This document shows positions 36,961 through 49,100 of a stretch of 64,000 nt of DNA, piece after piece. Position numbers and translations under genes: made by a program. The stretch's first letter is position 1, and every line of letters starts with the position of its first letter. Under the pieces are notes generated by a model, which saw nothing but the letters and a program-made list of their open reading frames with translations, was not told the origin of the DNA and did not search any database. The stretch spans positions 13,886,481 through 13,950,480 of the forward strand of contig CM040448.1 in NCBI GenBank assembly GCA_022749755.1, given 5' to 3'. Source of the DNA: Azadirachta indica (taxonomy: Eukaryota > Streptophyta > Magnoliopsida > Sapindales > Meliaceae).

Positions 36961-37316
36961 CATGCTTCGTATTAATTGGTCTGTGGAGCTAGCTTTTCTA
37001 TAATTTTGTTTTTATTCCCTTCACTTGATCGTTCAGTTGTTTTAATAATAGGTTTGTTTTATTTGTATGTATTTTCGTCCTATATACATGTCAGTAGGAG
37101 CACAAACAAATAATTTTGTACAATGAGAAGCTAACTAATTTGTAGTCAAAATAATTCTCCAAGAGGGATGAGAACCTTCTAATTAAATGAGAGAAGGGCA
37201 AGGGGCATTAATTAAGTGGTTGAGCCAAGGTATGCGCTCCAACGCAAGTCAGTAAACTAATTCTTGGAGGAGAAATTTCGAGGTACTATATATAATATAT
37301 CAAGAGGCCTTTTGAT

Positions 37317-37319
37317 ACA

Positions 37320-37349
<30 letters not shown>
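37317..37349. repeat. (CATA)n microsatellite
   Basis: About eight CATA units followed by TA repeats. Confidence 0.9.
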
Positions 37350-37355
<6 letters not shown>

Positions 37356-37448
37356 CAAATATATATATATATATGTATATATCTTTTTAATTGAACAATC
37401 ACATGATTTTTTTGGTTTTCCGTGAACTAATTATTCTTTCTTCTGCAA

Positions 37449-37560
37449 CATTTGCTAAGGGCTTTGCGGTTGTATTTGTATTCAATATTTAATGATGCAA
37501 AGACTAGAGGCAACGTTGCTGATCGAATCTTAATTTCTTATTTTCATGCGGGTCACGTAA
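37449..37560 (+). pseudogene. Orphan CNGC S4-exon relic (type B/C-like)
   Basis: Reads LRALRLYLYSIFNDAKTRG and ends YFHAGH directly before a gtaagt donor, matching the layout RIYPLFTKATR...LAAH|gtaagt of exon 3 in C1-C3. The left flank (attctttcttctgcaaca) is very like the decayed exon 3 of B1. No other exon of the same gene follows in order. Confidence 0.55.
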
Positions 37561-37899
37561 GTCGAACTTCCATTCAAGTGCGTTTTGATCATTTACATGA
37601 TTCAATTTTTTCTTTTTCTACCTCAACTAGCCTTTAAGTTGAATTCGCACTTGAATCCTAAGTCTTGTTAAAATACAACTTGACCTAAAAGGTACAGGCT
37701 TGATAATAGTGTTTGAGTGGTTTAACATTTTTCCTTTTATTTATTAAGGACTACTGTATTGAGTTCAAAGAGAAATGAGGAGTCTAATTTCTGTATTTCT
37801 CTAGCTATCTTAATATATATGCAAAATATTGATAAAAAATTAATTTTGTATTTTTATATTAATTGTCTATGCATTTAGATTTCTTTCTTCTTCTCCTTC

Positions 37900-37945
37900 A
37901 TTCTTTGACAAGTGATTCCAAGAAGGACCTGAGTTGCCCATACTG
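37900..37945 (-). pseudogene. Second small fragment of the pyruvate-kinase-like gene
   Basis: gacaagtgattccaagaagg then acctgagttgcccata matches 33258-33295 of the intact gene. It lies to the right of the fragment at 36845, the opposite order to the gene, so the two pieces were rearranged. Confidence 0.6.
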
Positions 37946-37999
37946 AAACAATGATAATAGTTTTATTTAATGATAAATAAATTTATTACATTTTTATGT

Positions 38000-39455
38000 T
38001 TGTACTTAATTAGTCTCGGAGGAGGAGGTTAATTTCCTTGTCTTTTTCCTCTCTCTCCCTTCAATTCGGAGAAGTGGATACATTGTTGGATCTCATTTCG
38101 TTGGAAAACCTATTTATAAAAAAAATTATGTATGTTATTAATTGAAAAAAGGGAATATTCTTGATCGAGGTAGATGTAATATTAAGATATATATCTGAAT
38201 AATTGACATGCATGTTTTTAAGGTTAATTAATTGACTAATAATTCAATAATGTCTAATATATGCTCCAATTAACGGATAAATCTTTATCTTGATTTCCCG
38301 TATATTTATTATTAATAGTGCTGGATCCGACTTTATTTGAAGGATTCGAGGTTATGAAGTCATATTTTCAGAATCCAAACCTTGTTCATTTACTATTAGT
38401 TTTTGTACTAAGGATTTTGAATTGCCGATCATTTAATGTAAGTTTTTTTTTTTTCTTTTTCGTCATGCCATTTTGCCAATTAACTGTAGAAGCGTTTTTC
38501 ACTGAGTTGAGAGAAAATTAAAAGACATTATTAATTTATTATAAGAAAAATAATTTTTTCAAGTGCTTTTGGTTTGGGAGATTACTAAAAAAACATTGAC
38601 TTATCCATAAAATGTATAACTAATATGTGACATTATTACAACTAAAATTGTCACGACTCTCACGCATGCAAATTGATAACAATCAATGTGAAAATAACGG
38701 GATATAAAATATTCAATTCTCCATGTGAAATCATTTTATGAAATTAGAACATGACATCAAGTGCCAAAGATTCAATCCTCTTTTTCTATTCAAACAAATC
38801 TTTTCAGAAATCGTGTTCATACTGAACAACTTATTTAAAATCAATTATTATTACTGAACAAAAAATAGCTAAAAGCAAACATAACAAAAGTATATTTTTA
38901 TCTATAATTATTGAAGAAAATTGTTATTCTTTTGGGTAGTCTCTATTAACATGTGTGCCAGCCTGTTCTTTTCAGAGATTATCTCATGCTCATAAATTAC
39001 ACATGTAAGCTCATGAAGATTTACCCATTGGCTTTAGGATTAATCTAATTTGACCTCCTGCATAAGTTTTAAGAATTTATTTCTTAGTAGATGTATATTA
39101 CTGTTCATGAATCGTTAAAATCTATTTTATTTGCTATTATATTACATTTTGTTAAAATTGTTTCTGATCTAAACTTATGTATATGTCTTTAAAATCTATT
39201 AGCAAGTGCATATTATTAATATATATTTATAAGATTGTTCAATTTCTTTCGTATTTAACATGTAACCACAAGCATGTAATTAATCAAGTAAAAGTTTAAA
39301 TAAGAAGAAATTTTTAATCTTCTATTAATAACCAATTACCAGTTTGTAAGAAGTTCAGATCGATTTGTAAAAGGTCGGTTTTTCCTAATGAATTAAAAAC
39401 TTGGATTTATTTGCTAATTATTAACATGAGTGACACTACATTCTACAACAGAATT
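38000..39455. other. Duplicated spacer upstream of C2
   Basis: Portions repeat at 43490-43580 (ctctccgttcaattcgg-like) and at 51.4-51.5 kb. The stretch nearest C2 also matches the flank of C3 near 54.2-54.4 kb. No gene apart from the orphan exon at 38319. Confidence 0.5.
38319..38441 (+). pseudogene. Orphan CNGC S4-exon relic (type A-like)
   Basis: After an AG, the stretch begins tgctggatccgac and contains ttactattagtttttgtact followed by aaggattttgaattgccg, comparable to A2 exon 3 (VLVIYADPEDF...LLVLRTIRMFPLF). Similarity is moderate and it ends in a poly-T run. A weak but positionally sensible relic between the kinase-like gene and C2. Confidence 0.4.
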
Positions 39456-39459
39456 TGTC

Positions 39460-39467
39460 TATATAAA
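39460..39467 (+). promoter_or_regulatory. TATA box of C2
   Basis: tatataaa within gaatttgtctatataaact, about 125 bp before the first part of the start codon. The same context is conserved upstream of C3, which supports a true core promoter. Confidence 0.6.
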
Positions 39468-39583
39468 CTTCTAGATTTCTAAGCATATTTCTTACCCTCC
39501 TGATCTTAATTTCCTTTTCAAGCACAGATTTTTGGAGGAAGGTCACCTAGCTAATTACATTTGCTGCTGCTACATCATTGATC

Positions 39584-42391
39584 ATGTAAGTCACCCTTTG
39601 CTTTATGGTTATATCATCTTCTGATGTACGACAATTTCAATATCAAAACTTTTCTGATGGTTCTAAATTTTGTCGACAGAGCCATGAACTGACCTTTAAA
39701 CTACTTATATGCCTTTTTTCAGGTATCGGGACGTAGACTCGGTGAAAGATATACCGAGGAACTTTTCCGGGGAACTCAGAATTGGGACAATTTCCAGAGA
39801 TCTGAAAAATGGAACAAACTCTGTCTCAGAGAGGTTGCAGCGCGGAGAGAAATATGATGTGAAGAAACTCCTTGACCCTCAGGAGCCTTCCTTTATGTTA
39901 ATAATGTGTGTGACTGCAGTCTTATTGGATCCTTTATTCTTCTACATTCCTGTTATCAATGATGAGAAAAGGTTCCTTAAATTGGATAAGAAGTTGGCGA
40001 TTGCAGCTAGTGTCCTCCGCTCGGTCTCTGATTTCTTCTATATATCCTTTCTTATTTTCCGATTTTATAGTTTTTCCATCAATAAAAGAGATAATTCATA
40101 CAAAATTGCAAGGAAAGACTTATGGCGCTTCTTAATTGAACTTCTCGCCATCCTTCCTCTCCCACAGGTAATTAATGCAGACTCAAAAGCTTTCTGGCTC
40201 AGCGTCACATGCAATGATATTCATGGTGCAAACTTAATACACTTAAATTAACTCTTAAAATTGCTATACTGTTTTCAGGTTGTGATTTTTATTATCATGC
40301 CAACAACGAGTGAGTTGAAATCGGGGAGTGGAATGAGTTTGTTGAAATTTTTTGTTTTATTTCAATATGTGCCGAGATTTGTAAGAATATACCCATTGTT
40401 TACAAAAGCTACGAGGATTTCCAGCAAACTTGTTGAAGCTGCATGGGCTAAAGCTGCATTCCATCTTCTTCTTTACATGCTTGCTGCTCATGTAAGTAAA
40501 GTTACCTCATACGTATTGACCTACAAATGACTCGGAAAATATAATTTTTTCTACTTATGCGTGGATTTTGTAATATTGGCATACAAATGATGCACGTTGG
40601 AATCAAAAGTTATACGTGTTTCTGATTAATTTACTTAAGATTATTTTCCTTGTAATTCTATAAAACTGGACATATAATATTCTTTTTTTTTTTTTCTAGA
40701 CTGTGCATATCTTTCAGATCATTGAGTGAATTGCTAGTCTTTCAGGTATTCGGAGCCTTATGGTACTTTTTTGCTATAGAAAGAGACACTGTATGCTGGA
40801 TGAATGCCTGCAAAAAGTATCCCGGATGCGATCCTAGTTCTTTTTACTCTGATGACAGTTTAGCAGACCACACATTTATAAATGAGTTTTGCCCTACAAA
40901 GACGCAAAATAAAACCATCTTTGATTTCGGATTATTCAGCGATGCACTACAGTCTGGTATTGTGGAGGTCGCAGATTTTCCACAAAAGTTTCTACACTGT
41001 TTCTTTTGGGGACTGCAAAGTCTTAGGTTTGGCCGTTCATAAATACTCAAACACTTTACAGTTTGTCATCAATGAACATGTATTTCTAATCTTATTATTC
41101 TTGCATACCTATTGAACCCTGCAAACAATATCAAGATGACATGATGTATTAAATAGAGTACAATTCAATGTTTTTGCAGTTGTTTGGGTCAAAACCTCCA
41201 AACAAGTACCTATATCTGGGAAGATCTTTTCGCAATTCTGATTACCATCTCTGGCTTGGTTTTGTTTCTCCTTCTCATCGGAAATATGCAGGTTAGCACA
41301 TATTTATTTTCTGATGTTCATCTGCCATCAAAATTTTCCATGCTTAATATAAGCACTACGAATTCCAATTTCTGTGAACCATGCTTCTTGTGAAACAGAC
41401 GTACCTGCAGTCCAAAACTATAAGATCGGAGGAGTTGAGGCTGAAGATGCAGGAAATAGAGGAATGGGCGCCCTACAAAAATCTCCCTAACGATGTTCAA
41501 CAGCAAGTTAGGAAACACCAGCAATACGTATTGCGAAAGACCAATGGAGTTGATGTAGAAAAGTTTCTCAATAATCTCCCCAGGGACCTCAGAAGCAACA
41601 TAAAGCGTAACCTCTGCTTACAATTGCTCAAGAAAGTAAGTATTCTTTTATTCCTTTATGCCTGCCAGATTGTTCAAACCTTGCATCCACTCATCAACTG
41701 TTCTTCTATGCATATCAAGGTAGAAGAATTCAATAAGTTAGATGAAGTAATATTGGATGAACTCTGTGATAGTGTGAAGCCAGCTTTCTACACTGAGCGA
41801 AGGCATATTGTCCGAGAGGGTGAACCAATTTATGGAATGCTGTTCGTGATGCAAGGCAAACTATACATCTACTCCTCCACGGATAGAACAACAGCCAGCT
41901 GCGGTTGCACTGATCACCAGACAGATAATAATAACAATAATAATGTGAAGGATTATTTGGAAAATGTTGACTTCTGTGGTGAAGAACTTGTAGTTTGGGC
42001 GTCTGCCAATGCCTCCTCATCCAATAATAATATTCTTCCAATATCAACCAGAAGTATTCAAGCACTCACAAATGTTCAAGCTTTTGCTCTTATGGCTAAT
42101 GACTTGAAAAAGATATTCCTTAAGTACAATCTTCCCGGCAACTCCCACTCAAACTTGACGCATGTGATGCATTGGGCAGCTAGTTGCATACAATTTGCGT
42201 GGCGTCGCCATAGTAGTAGAAAGGAGTCGACAAGACCTACCAGAGGAAGCAATTCTGGTCTTCAAAGAGTATTAAATGGGGCTTCATCAGTTTATAAGGC
42301 TCTCAGGGTTACCAGCAGGTTGCGACAGAGAACATCGTCCCTGCCTGAGCCACTACTAAAGAATGAGATGTACTCTTCCGAGGAACCTTAG
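39584..42391 (+). CDS. CNGC: C2: complete CNGC-type cation channel, about 653 aa, start codon split by intron 1
   Basis: Coding exons 39584-39585, 39723-40167, 40279-40491, 40746-41026, 41180-41291, 41399-41635 and 41720-42391; every junction is GT-AG and in frame. Exon 1 ends ATCAT and exon 2 begins G, giving ATG TAT CGG (MYRDVDS). S1 about 56-79 (LLDPLFFYIPVI), S2 about 91-117, S3 ending LAILPLPQ (149), S4/S5 150-235, filter GQN 317-319, S6 to 351, CNBD with FCGEEL at 515-520 and AFALMANDL, IQ-like helix about 583-598 (AASCIQFAWRRHSSRK). A run of six Asn lies in the CNBD at 500-505. The last intron (84 nt) is open in frame. TATA box at 39460-39467. Closest in the window to C3 and to the broken copy at 48107. 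The family call is firm; ligand and ion selectivity are not shown by the sequence. Confidence 0.88.
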
Positions 42392-43199
42392 CTTCTATCT
42401 AATTTATTATGCGTCTTGCTTTGCAATTGGGTCGAAAAAATATATTATCGCTGCTTGCTTCGTTTGGTTTTTGGGGTTAACTTTTATCTAATAAGTTGTT
42501 AGTTTTGTTTGATAACTAAACACAATATTGTGACTTGATTTAAGCACAACAATAATTAATATGTCAAATGCACTCAAAATTTCCAGTTTTATTTTTCTAA
42601 ATTTGATCTATCAGGATCTTTTCCAACATTTCAACAGTCATGAATCAGGACGGAACCAAATATTTGTTCAACACATGCAACTCTAGTTAAATAATAATTA
42701 CACAATTCATTAATATTTTTATGTTTGTAATGGTCTCGGTTTAGTTTCCTTTTTCTGAGGTTGACGAAGAAATTCAATGTCTGAGCTGTCAAAATAAACC
42801 TGGATCATTATTTCCTATTAGTTAATTAATTATTAATTCATAATTAAAGGATCCCCTGTGTTTGCATTAATTATTTGATTGATTGCAGTGTCTATGTAGT
42901 ATTCTAACCTTTTAGGTATAGATATTAATTTATTTATGTACGTATGTTACATTTATTTATGCAAAATTTAAAATTTCTTACACAAATCTTATACAAAACT
43001 TTAACATTATATAAAATTGAAATTATAACTTAAAAATCTCACACGAAAACTTAAATCCTAGCATACATATATTTAATTTGCTAGCTAACTCAAATTTTAG
43101 TTAAAATAAATTAACTTACCTAAAATAAGAACATGAACGCTTAAATAATCTATCAAATATGATAACAATCAAATTGATAAAATCAAAAGGTTTTTAAAA
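42392..43199. other. Spacer after C2
   Basis: AT-rich; its right half (actcaaattttagttaaaat to ttaactct) repeats near 47930-48040 and 51045-51120. No gene. Confidence 0.45.
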
Positions 43200-43425
43200 T
43201 AATTTAACTCTATTTTGTCTTACAAAGAGACAGCCCAACTTGAATAGGAAAGATTAAAACTCCTTTTTAGAACTATTATAATCCTATTATACCTTGAAAT
43301 TACATCAATTAAAAGTGTTTAGTATATATTTACTAAATTTATATTTAACCGAAAGTTTTTGAGTTCATGTTTTTTGGGAGGCATGGACCAAGTTTCAAGT
43401 TGCTAAATCCATAAGAATTGGGCGA
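43200..43425 (-). pseudogene. Fragment of the pyruvate-kinase-like gene
   Basis: Two collinear blocks match the intact gene: 43213-43255 (gagacagcccaacttgaata) against 34218-34250, and 43383-43420 (catggaccaagtttcaagtt, ctaaatccataagaatt) against 34290-34345. Orientation as in the intact gene. Confidence 0.65.
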
Positions 43426-43429
43426 TTTT

Positions 43430-44402
43430 TTTTTTTTTTCAGCATAAGAATCCATAAATTCATTGTATTTTTTTTTTTTTTTGAATGTTTAATTGTACAG
43501 GTATAGGTGGAGATTTTCTTTTCTCCTTCCTCTCTCCGTTCAATTCGGTGAAGGGGATGCATATTTGGATCATTTGATATAAAATGAAGAAAAGAAAAAG
43601 CCAAAAGAAAACAAGTGAAATATTTCTTTGAACGACAATTTGTATTTTATCCCCTCGCTCCCCTGCTGAGGTAGAAGGAATACTAATTAAGATATGAACA
43701 ATTAATATGTTTTTAGGGTTGACTAAGAAGTCAATTAACATTTTAAGTTCTCATTACTTCCATGCAACAAAAAATGTAGTTTAACAGGATGTAAAATAAT
43801 TGCGAAATAAAATATTTTATAATCTCCGTGTAAAAGCATCCTGTTTAATAAAATGTTCTCGACATCTTTTCCACTCTCTAGTTTCTACAATCAAGAAGGC
43901 GGATAATTTTAAAAAACCTTAACTATCCCTAACAATAAAGATTTCGGCCGCGTAAAAGAATATTCGATCGAAGGGTCCACCATTTAATATTTGCTTTTAA
44001 ATCGTTTACAAATATTTAATTACATGATCACGTTAAATAATTTTTTTGAGTTTTTGAAAAATATGTACATTGTGTTCATAATTTCATGCATGCTCAAGCG
44101 AAGGGATCTTGTTTTTGTTATGATTGAAGAACACCAATTGAAATGTTAAAAAATTATTAATGGAACACGGGCATTTAGAATTAGTTTAAAAAGGTAGCGT
44201 GTTTTTGCTTTAATATTTAAAAAACACTGTAATTAAATTATTAAGTAATTATTGACTTTTACTTAAAACTAATATTTATTACTCTAATTTCCCTTACAAT
44301 TCACATTATATAGTTCTTTTTTTAATAATATTTTAAATAAAATTTATAGCATCTCAAGTTCAAACATATCACTACTCATTCTGTTGTATGATTTATACAA
44401 TA
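43430..44402. other. Duplicated spacer, left part
   Basis: Matches 51.35-52.33 kb (ccctgctgag(g/c)tagaag, aattaagatat, ggcggataatttt against ggtggataatttg) and in part 38.0-38.2 kb. No gene. Confidence 0.5.
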
Positions 44403-45850
44403 TGTATACGATACCCGCAAGTGCACGGGATCGTAACAAGTAATATAATAATAAGAGGATGTTAATCAATTAAATATCGAAAATAATTAATTTTGAATTT
44501 ATTTGAAGAAATCGATTAAAATTGAGTGATAAAATAAATCAACAAAAAATTTAAATATTTAAAAAATTAATTAAAAGAATCAATTCATGGAAAAAATTTA
44601 GGTGAACGATTTCATCTTAACTAATCACATCCAATTCTTCAATTGACGTTATTATAATTTAATACTATTATTACCAATTAATTATCTTCTCCTCTTCGAC
44701 GATCTCTCTCGAAATCAATCGAAACTACTCTACACTTAAAAATTTACTATATCTTTATGTAAATTTAATTAAGTGAAAACGCCTTAAAATTAGTGATAAT
44801 TTTGAGTTAAACTTCGTAAATCATATTAATACATTTCTGTCTAACATGTAATTTATAATATTTATCACACGATTTAAACCTAATAATTACCTTTTAATTC
44901 ATATTAATTTACAATTCATTTAAATATTAGCTAGGTATTTAAAAGTATTAAACATCATGATAAATACTCAATATTATGTATTAAATTATAAATAACACAC
45001 TATCAGAAAATTGATGCTTCAATAGATTAAATTATTGTCGTAAAAAATAAATTTAATTACACATAAGATAGAGTTCAAGATTAATCATCAAAAATTTAAT
45101 AATCAAATATATAATTTTAGTCGATACAAATTGTTCAATTCAAGATGAAATTAAAAAAGAAGAGAAAAAAAATTAGATGAAGAGAACTTAAATCCTTGAG
45201 ATTTGTTGAAAATCTCTCAATTTCTTAATGAAATCCCCTTCTTCTTCTTGATTTTTTCTTCTCTCTCTCTAACAACCTTCTTCTCCGTTTCTCTCTATAA
45301 AACTTCGCTTTTTTTAAATTGACCAAGGTGACTCACAATTGAAAAACATGAAAATTTAGAACACCACTAAATTTGACCATCTATTTTGATATAAGGACCA
45401 AAAATGGGCCAAATCAAATAAAAAAAATATTATTTGAGTCACAAACGGTAAGGGTGCTCCATGGCTCGGTGCAACCGTGCCATGCTTGCTGCCTAGGTGC
45501 ACTGTTTACAGCGCGGGCGCACCACATCTGGGCAAGGCAAATTATGTGCAAAATTTTAATTGTCCCTATACTTTGTATTACTTCAAATTTTTATTTTTAT
45601 TTTGACATTTATTCATTTTGGTCCTCATTTGTTTGCATTTTAACCCCAAAAACAAAGCTTTGTGAATTTTATGAATGACTAGTGACCGTGCTTTTATACT
45701 CCATTTTCATATCCTTCATGTTAAAATATGTCAACACCTACAAAACAAAATTAAAATACTTTAAAAAATAATTACTTAAAATAAATTAAATAACGTTAAG
45801 TGTACTATTTAATAATAAATAATTTGAGCATAAATTAAGATACATGTTAC
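44403..45850. mobile_element. Repeat family R, copy 2 (probable solo LTR)
   Basis: Same order of blocks as 12421-13867: an opening with cgcaagtgcacggg, a run with gttaatcaattaaatatcg, the stretch ttaaacctaataattacc, a CT-rich part (ttcttctctctctctaac) and a GC-rich part near 45450-45540. The paralogous spacer at 53.0 kb lacks it, which places the borders within about 30 bp. A 101-codon open frame at 45373-45678 lies inside and is not supported. Confidence 0.6.
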
Positions 45851-46234
45851 AAGTGAAATGATGTTGTAGAGTTTTTTTTTTTTTTAAGTGATTGATTCAT
45901 ATATTTTAAAATGGTCATTTTTTTATTATTTGTAGAACCTCAATTATTTATTTAATATTATTCTGTATGCGGGTTAGTTTGAAACGAGTTAGATAAAATT
46001 ATTAAAAGGAAAAACGAATCTTTCTTTGTTATCCGTCGACGTTAATTAATATCCCCTGCATGCAGTACTCTTCTTTTGCGTTAAACTGGCTCTACTTTGT
46101 AAAGCTAGCTAGCTAATAAAATATAACCAGTGTTATGCTCATGACATATTAATTTTATTAATTATTTCACTATTAATTTATGATCACTTCATTTAATATC
46201 TTAATTGGGACATAAATTTTGTATTTTTGATTTT
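45851..46234. other. Duplicated spacer, right part
   Basis: Matches 53.1-53.45 kb (gaaacgagttagat against aaaacgagttagat; cccctgcatgcag against cccctgcgtgcat; gagctaataaaatat-like). No gene. Confidence 0.5.
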
Positions 46235-46239
46235 AACAT

Positions 46240-47175
46240 TGTTATGGGTTAAATAAAGCTGCCTACGTGGCATCCAACGAAGTGTCCACGGCGGATACTA
46301 GGGTGACTTAGACAGTGCACTGACAAAAGACGTGATGCTACCTTCTTAGAATCACATTCAACAGTAGTAATTTTCGTGGAGGTACCATTAACCACCTCGG
46401 TAAAGGACACGAACGAGTATTGGACTTTGCAAATTAATAACAAAGTCCCTAGATCACGACCCATATCGAGTAAATGACGTGGGATCAATGATATAACAAG
46501 TGATCCCTACGAAGAGTTGATTCATTAAGAGTAGGCCTATAGTTAAAAGGCCATAATTATTTCGTGGTTAGATGATCAAGTTGGCAAATATTAAATTTAA
46601 TATTCTATCACTACCGTGGTACCACGTAGGATAGCACTGTCTTAATAACTAATAAAGAGTTGACATGTAGTAGGATGGATGGGGAAGCTTTTCCTTCCTA
46701 ATTTAGTAAGTGGGAAAAAGCGCGTAAGAAAAAAAGCACAACCTGCTTTTTCTTGTGGCACACTAATAATATGTCACATGATAAACCCTAAAATTTCTCC
46801 AAGTAAAGGTTAAGTTTTTCACCACCACTCTTTCAAAATACTCACACATTCTAACCACATTTTTCTTAAAACTTTGTTCCTTAAATTGTCTCTCTAACAT
46901 ACATTTTTGCCTAACTTGATTATTGAAGGGTGTTTGCCGATAATACCACCAACACTCCCTGATTTATTCTTATTTTGCAGGCATTTATCATTACAGTATT
47001 CGAAGTCATTACCTTGGAGTTAAGAATAGTCAACAAACCGACTCATACAATTCACGAAATCACTGAAGTGCGTCCATCAATTCTACTAAGGACGCGTTTT
47101 CAATAAAGTCGACAAATCTTGTTTTGTTGATTAAAGTATCTTATGTAGCGCACATGCGGTAAATGGAGAAATTTC
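46240..47175. mobile_element. Probable solo LTR, 936 bp
   Basis: Starts TGTTATGGGTT and is bounded by the 5-bp direct repeat AACAT (46235-46239 and 47176-47180). GC content is clearly higher than the flanks. No protein motif is visible; the 79-codon minus-strand open frame inside (46249-46488) is not supported. The left flank continues the spacer shared with 53.3-53.5 kb. The right end lacks the standard CA if the duplication is taken as AACAT. Confidence 0.6.
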
Positions 47176-47180
47176 AACAT

Positions 47181-48039
47181 AACAAACAATTTGGCAGCTC
47201 ATTATTATGTTCATTATTATATTTTTATAAATTCTAATTATATACATTATCACATCACGTCAACAATACATTTTACTAAACGTTTAGATGTTTTATTTAA
47301 CAGCTGATTTTTTTTTTTAAGAATACAACTATCACAAATATATTTTATGACTCATAGCAATTTGAAAATGGCCCACAATTTTATTAGTTGAAATCCAAAC
47401 CTCCCTTCATTATTTACTTTTTTGTGAGCTTTTTTAAACCTAGACTTTCTAATTTCAATCTATCTCAAAGTCCAACATCATAAATAAAATTTCATTAAAA
47501 GATTAACGAGTATTAAGAAAACCTTTTTTTTTTTTTTTTAAGTGATACAACATGATAGTGAAAGTGACTACTAGAATTTAACAAAAATTTATTGATTGTT
47601 TAGTTACTATTAATATTTTCTAATAAATCTTATATAATTAGTTTAATAAACAAATTTTTTAAAATTAAATTATAAAAATGAAATAAATAATTTAACTTTT
47701 TAAAAACTTTGAAAAGATTTTACACCTAAAATCTTATTATTTGGACATCTTCTAGTAAAAAGAAATGATTTTTTTTTTGTTTTATCCCAAAAAAAAATTT
47801 TTAATGCCAACAAGAGGATGGAAAAAAAAAAGAGGAAAATAATTTTTAACATTAAAAAAGTGTTTCTATGGCAGTAGAGAGTTATACAAAAGGAACAATA
47901 ATTAACTTAATCTATATATTTTACTAAGTTAACTCAAATTTAAATAGGTGAAGAAAAAATTACTTAAAAAACTAAAAGCCAAAATAATTAAATTGATAAA
48001 ATAAAAAATATTCAAAAATAATTTAAATATTCTAATGTT
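47181..48039. other. Duplicated spacer preceding the broken type C copy
   Basis: Matches 49.97-51.12 kb closely (tagatgttttatttaacagc, cacaaatatattttatga, aaaatggcccacaatt, tccaacatcataaat). No gene. Confidence 0.6.
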
Positions 48040-48106
48040 TTAAGGAGATAGCCGAAAAAGTCACTTTGAATTAATTGTTATGATCCTATTATACTTTGAA
48101 ATCACA
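48040..48106 (-). pseudogene. Remnant of the same kinase-gene fragment, fused to CNGC exon 6
   Basis: The stretch gagatagccgaaaaagtcac and the following cctattatactttgaaatca repeat at 43213-43310 and 51130-51200. It ends at ...cacatcag exactly where exon 6 of the broken type C copy begins. Confidence 0.5.
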
Positions 48107-49100
48107 TCAGACGTATCTACAGTGAAAACTTGTAAAATCAGAGGAGTTGAGGCCGAAGATGCAAGAAATAGAGGAACGGGCGCCCTACAAAAATCTTCTT
48201 AACGATATTCAACAAGAAGTTAAGAAACACCAGCATTACGTATTGTAAAAAACGAATGGAGTTGATGTAGAAAAGCTTGTCAATCATCTTCCCAGGGGCC
48301 TCAGAAGCAATATATAGCGTAATCTCTGCTTACAACTGCTCAAGAAAGTAAGCATTCATTCATTCCTTTATGCCATCTAGATAGTTCAAACCTTGCCATC
48401 CACTCATCAACTGTTCTTCTCTTGATTAATTTATACCAAGGTAGAAGAGTCCAAGAAGTTGGATGAAGTAATATTGGATGAACTCTGTGATCCTGTGAAG
48501 CCAGCTTTCTACACTGAGCGAAGGCACATTGTCCGCGAGGTGAACCAATTTATCATGAAATGCTGTTCGTGATGCAAGGCAAACTATACATCTACACCTC
48601 CAAAGGTAGAATAATGGCCAGCTCCTGTATCCCAGTATCATCTACACCTCCGATTACCAGACAGATAATACTACAAATGTAAAAGATTATTTGGAAAATG
48701 GTGACTTCTGTCGTGAAGAACTGGTCGCTTGGCCATCTGATGATTCTCCCAGTATCAACTAGAACTATTCAAGCACTCACATATGTCGAAGCTTTTGCTT
48801 TCATGGCTGATGAAAAAAGTATTCCTGAAGTACAATATCAATCCTGGCAATTCCCGCTCAAACTTGACATGCGTGAAGAATTTGGCAGCTCGTTGCATAC
48901 AAATTGTATAGCGTCGTCATAATAGGAGAAGGAAGTCAACAAGACCTACCGGAGAAAACGATTCCAGCCTTCAAGGTGTATTAGATCGTGGCGCTTCGTT
49001 ATTTTATAATGCTTTCAGGAGTGCCAGCAGGTTGCGTCAGAGAGCACCATCCCTACCTGAGCCTCTATTAAAGGCTGATATCTTTCCCCAAGAACCATAG
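48107..49100 (+). pseudogene. Broken type C CNGC: only exons 6 and 7 remain
   Basis: Exon 6 (about 48107-48346) is very close to C2 but has TGA, TAA and TAG in frame. Exon 7 (from about 48442) starts VEESKKLDEVILDELCD, loses a base after the VRE of the CNBD, keeps a changed FCREEL region and ends near 49100 with the family's EP-TAG terminus. Everything 5' of exon 6 is missing; a duplicated spacer ending in ...acatcag abuts the first base of exon 6, so the break sits at the splice acceptor. Confidence 0.8.

Noticed and set aside
45373..45678. 101-codon open frame
   Set aside because: Same position in another copy of repeat family R; not conserved.
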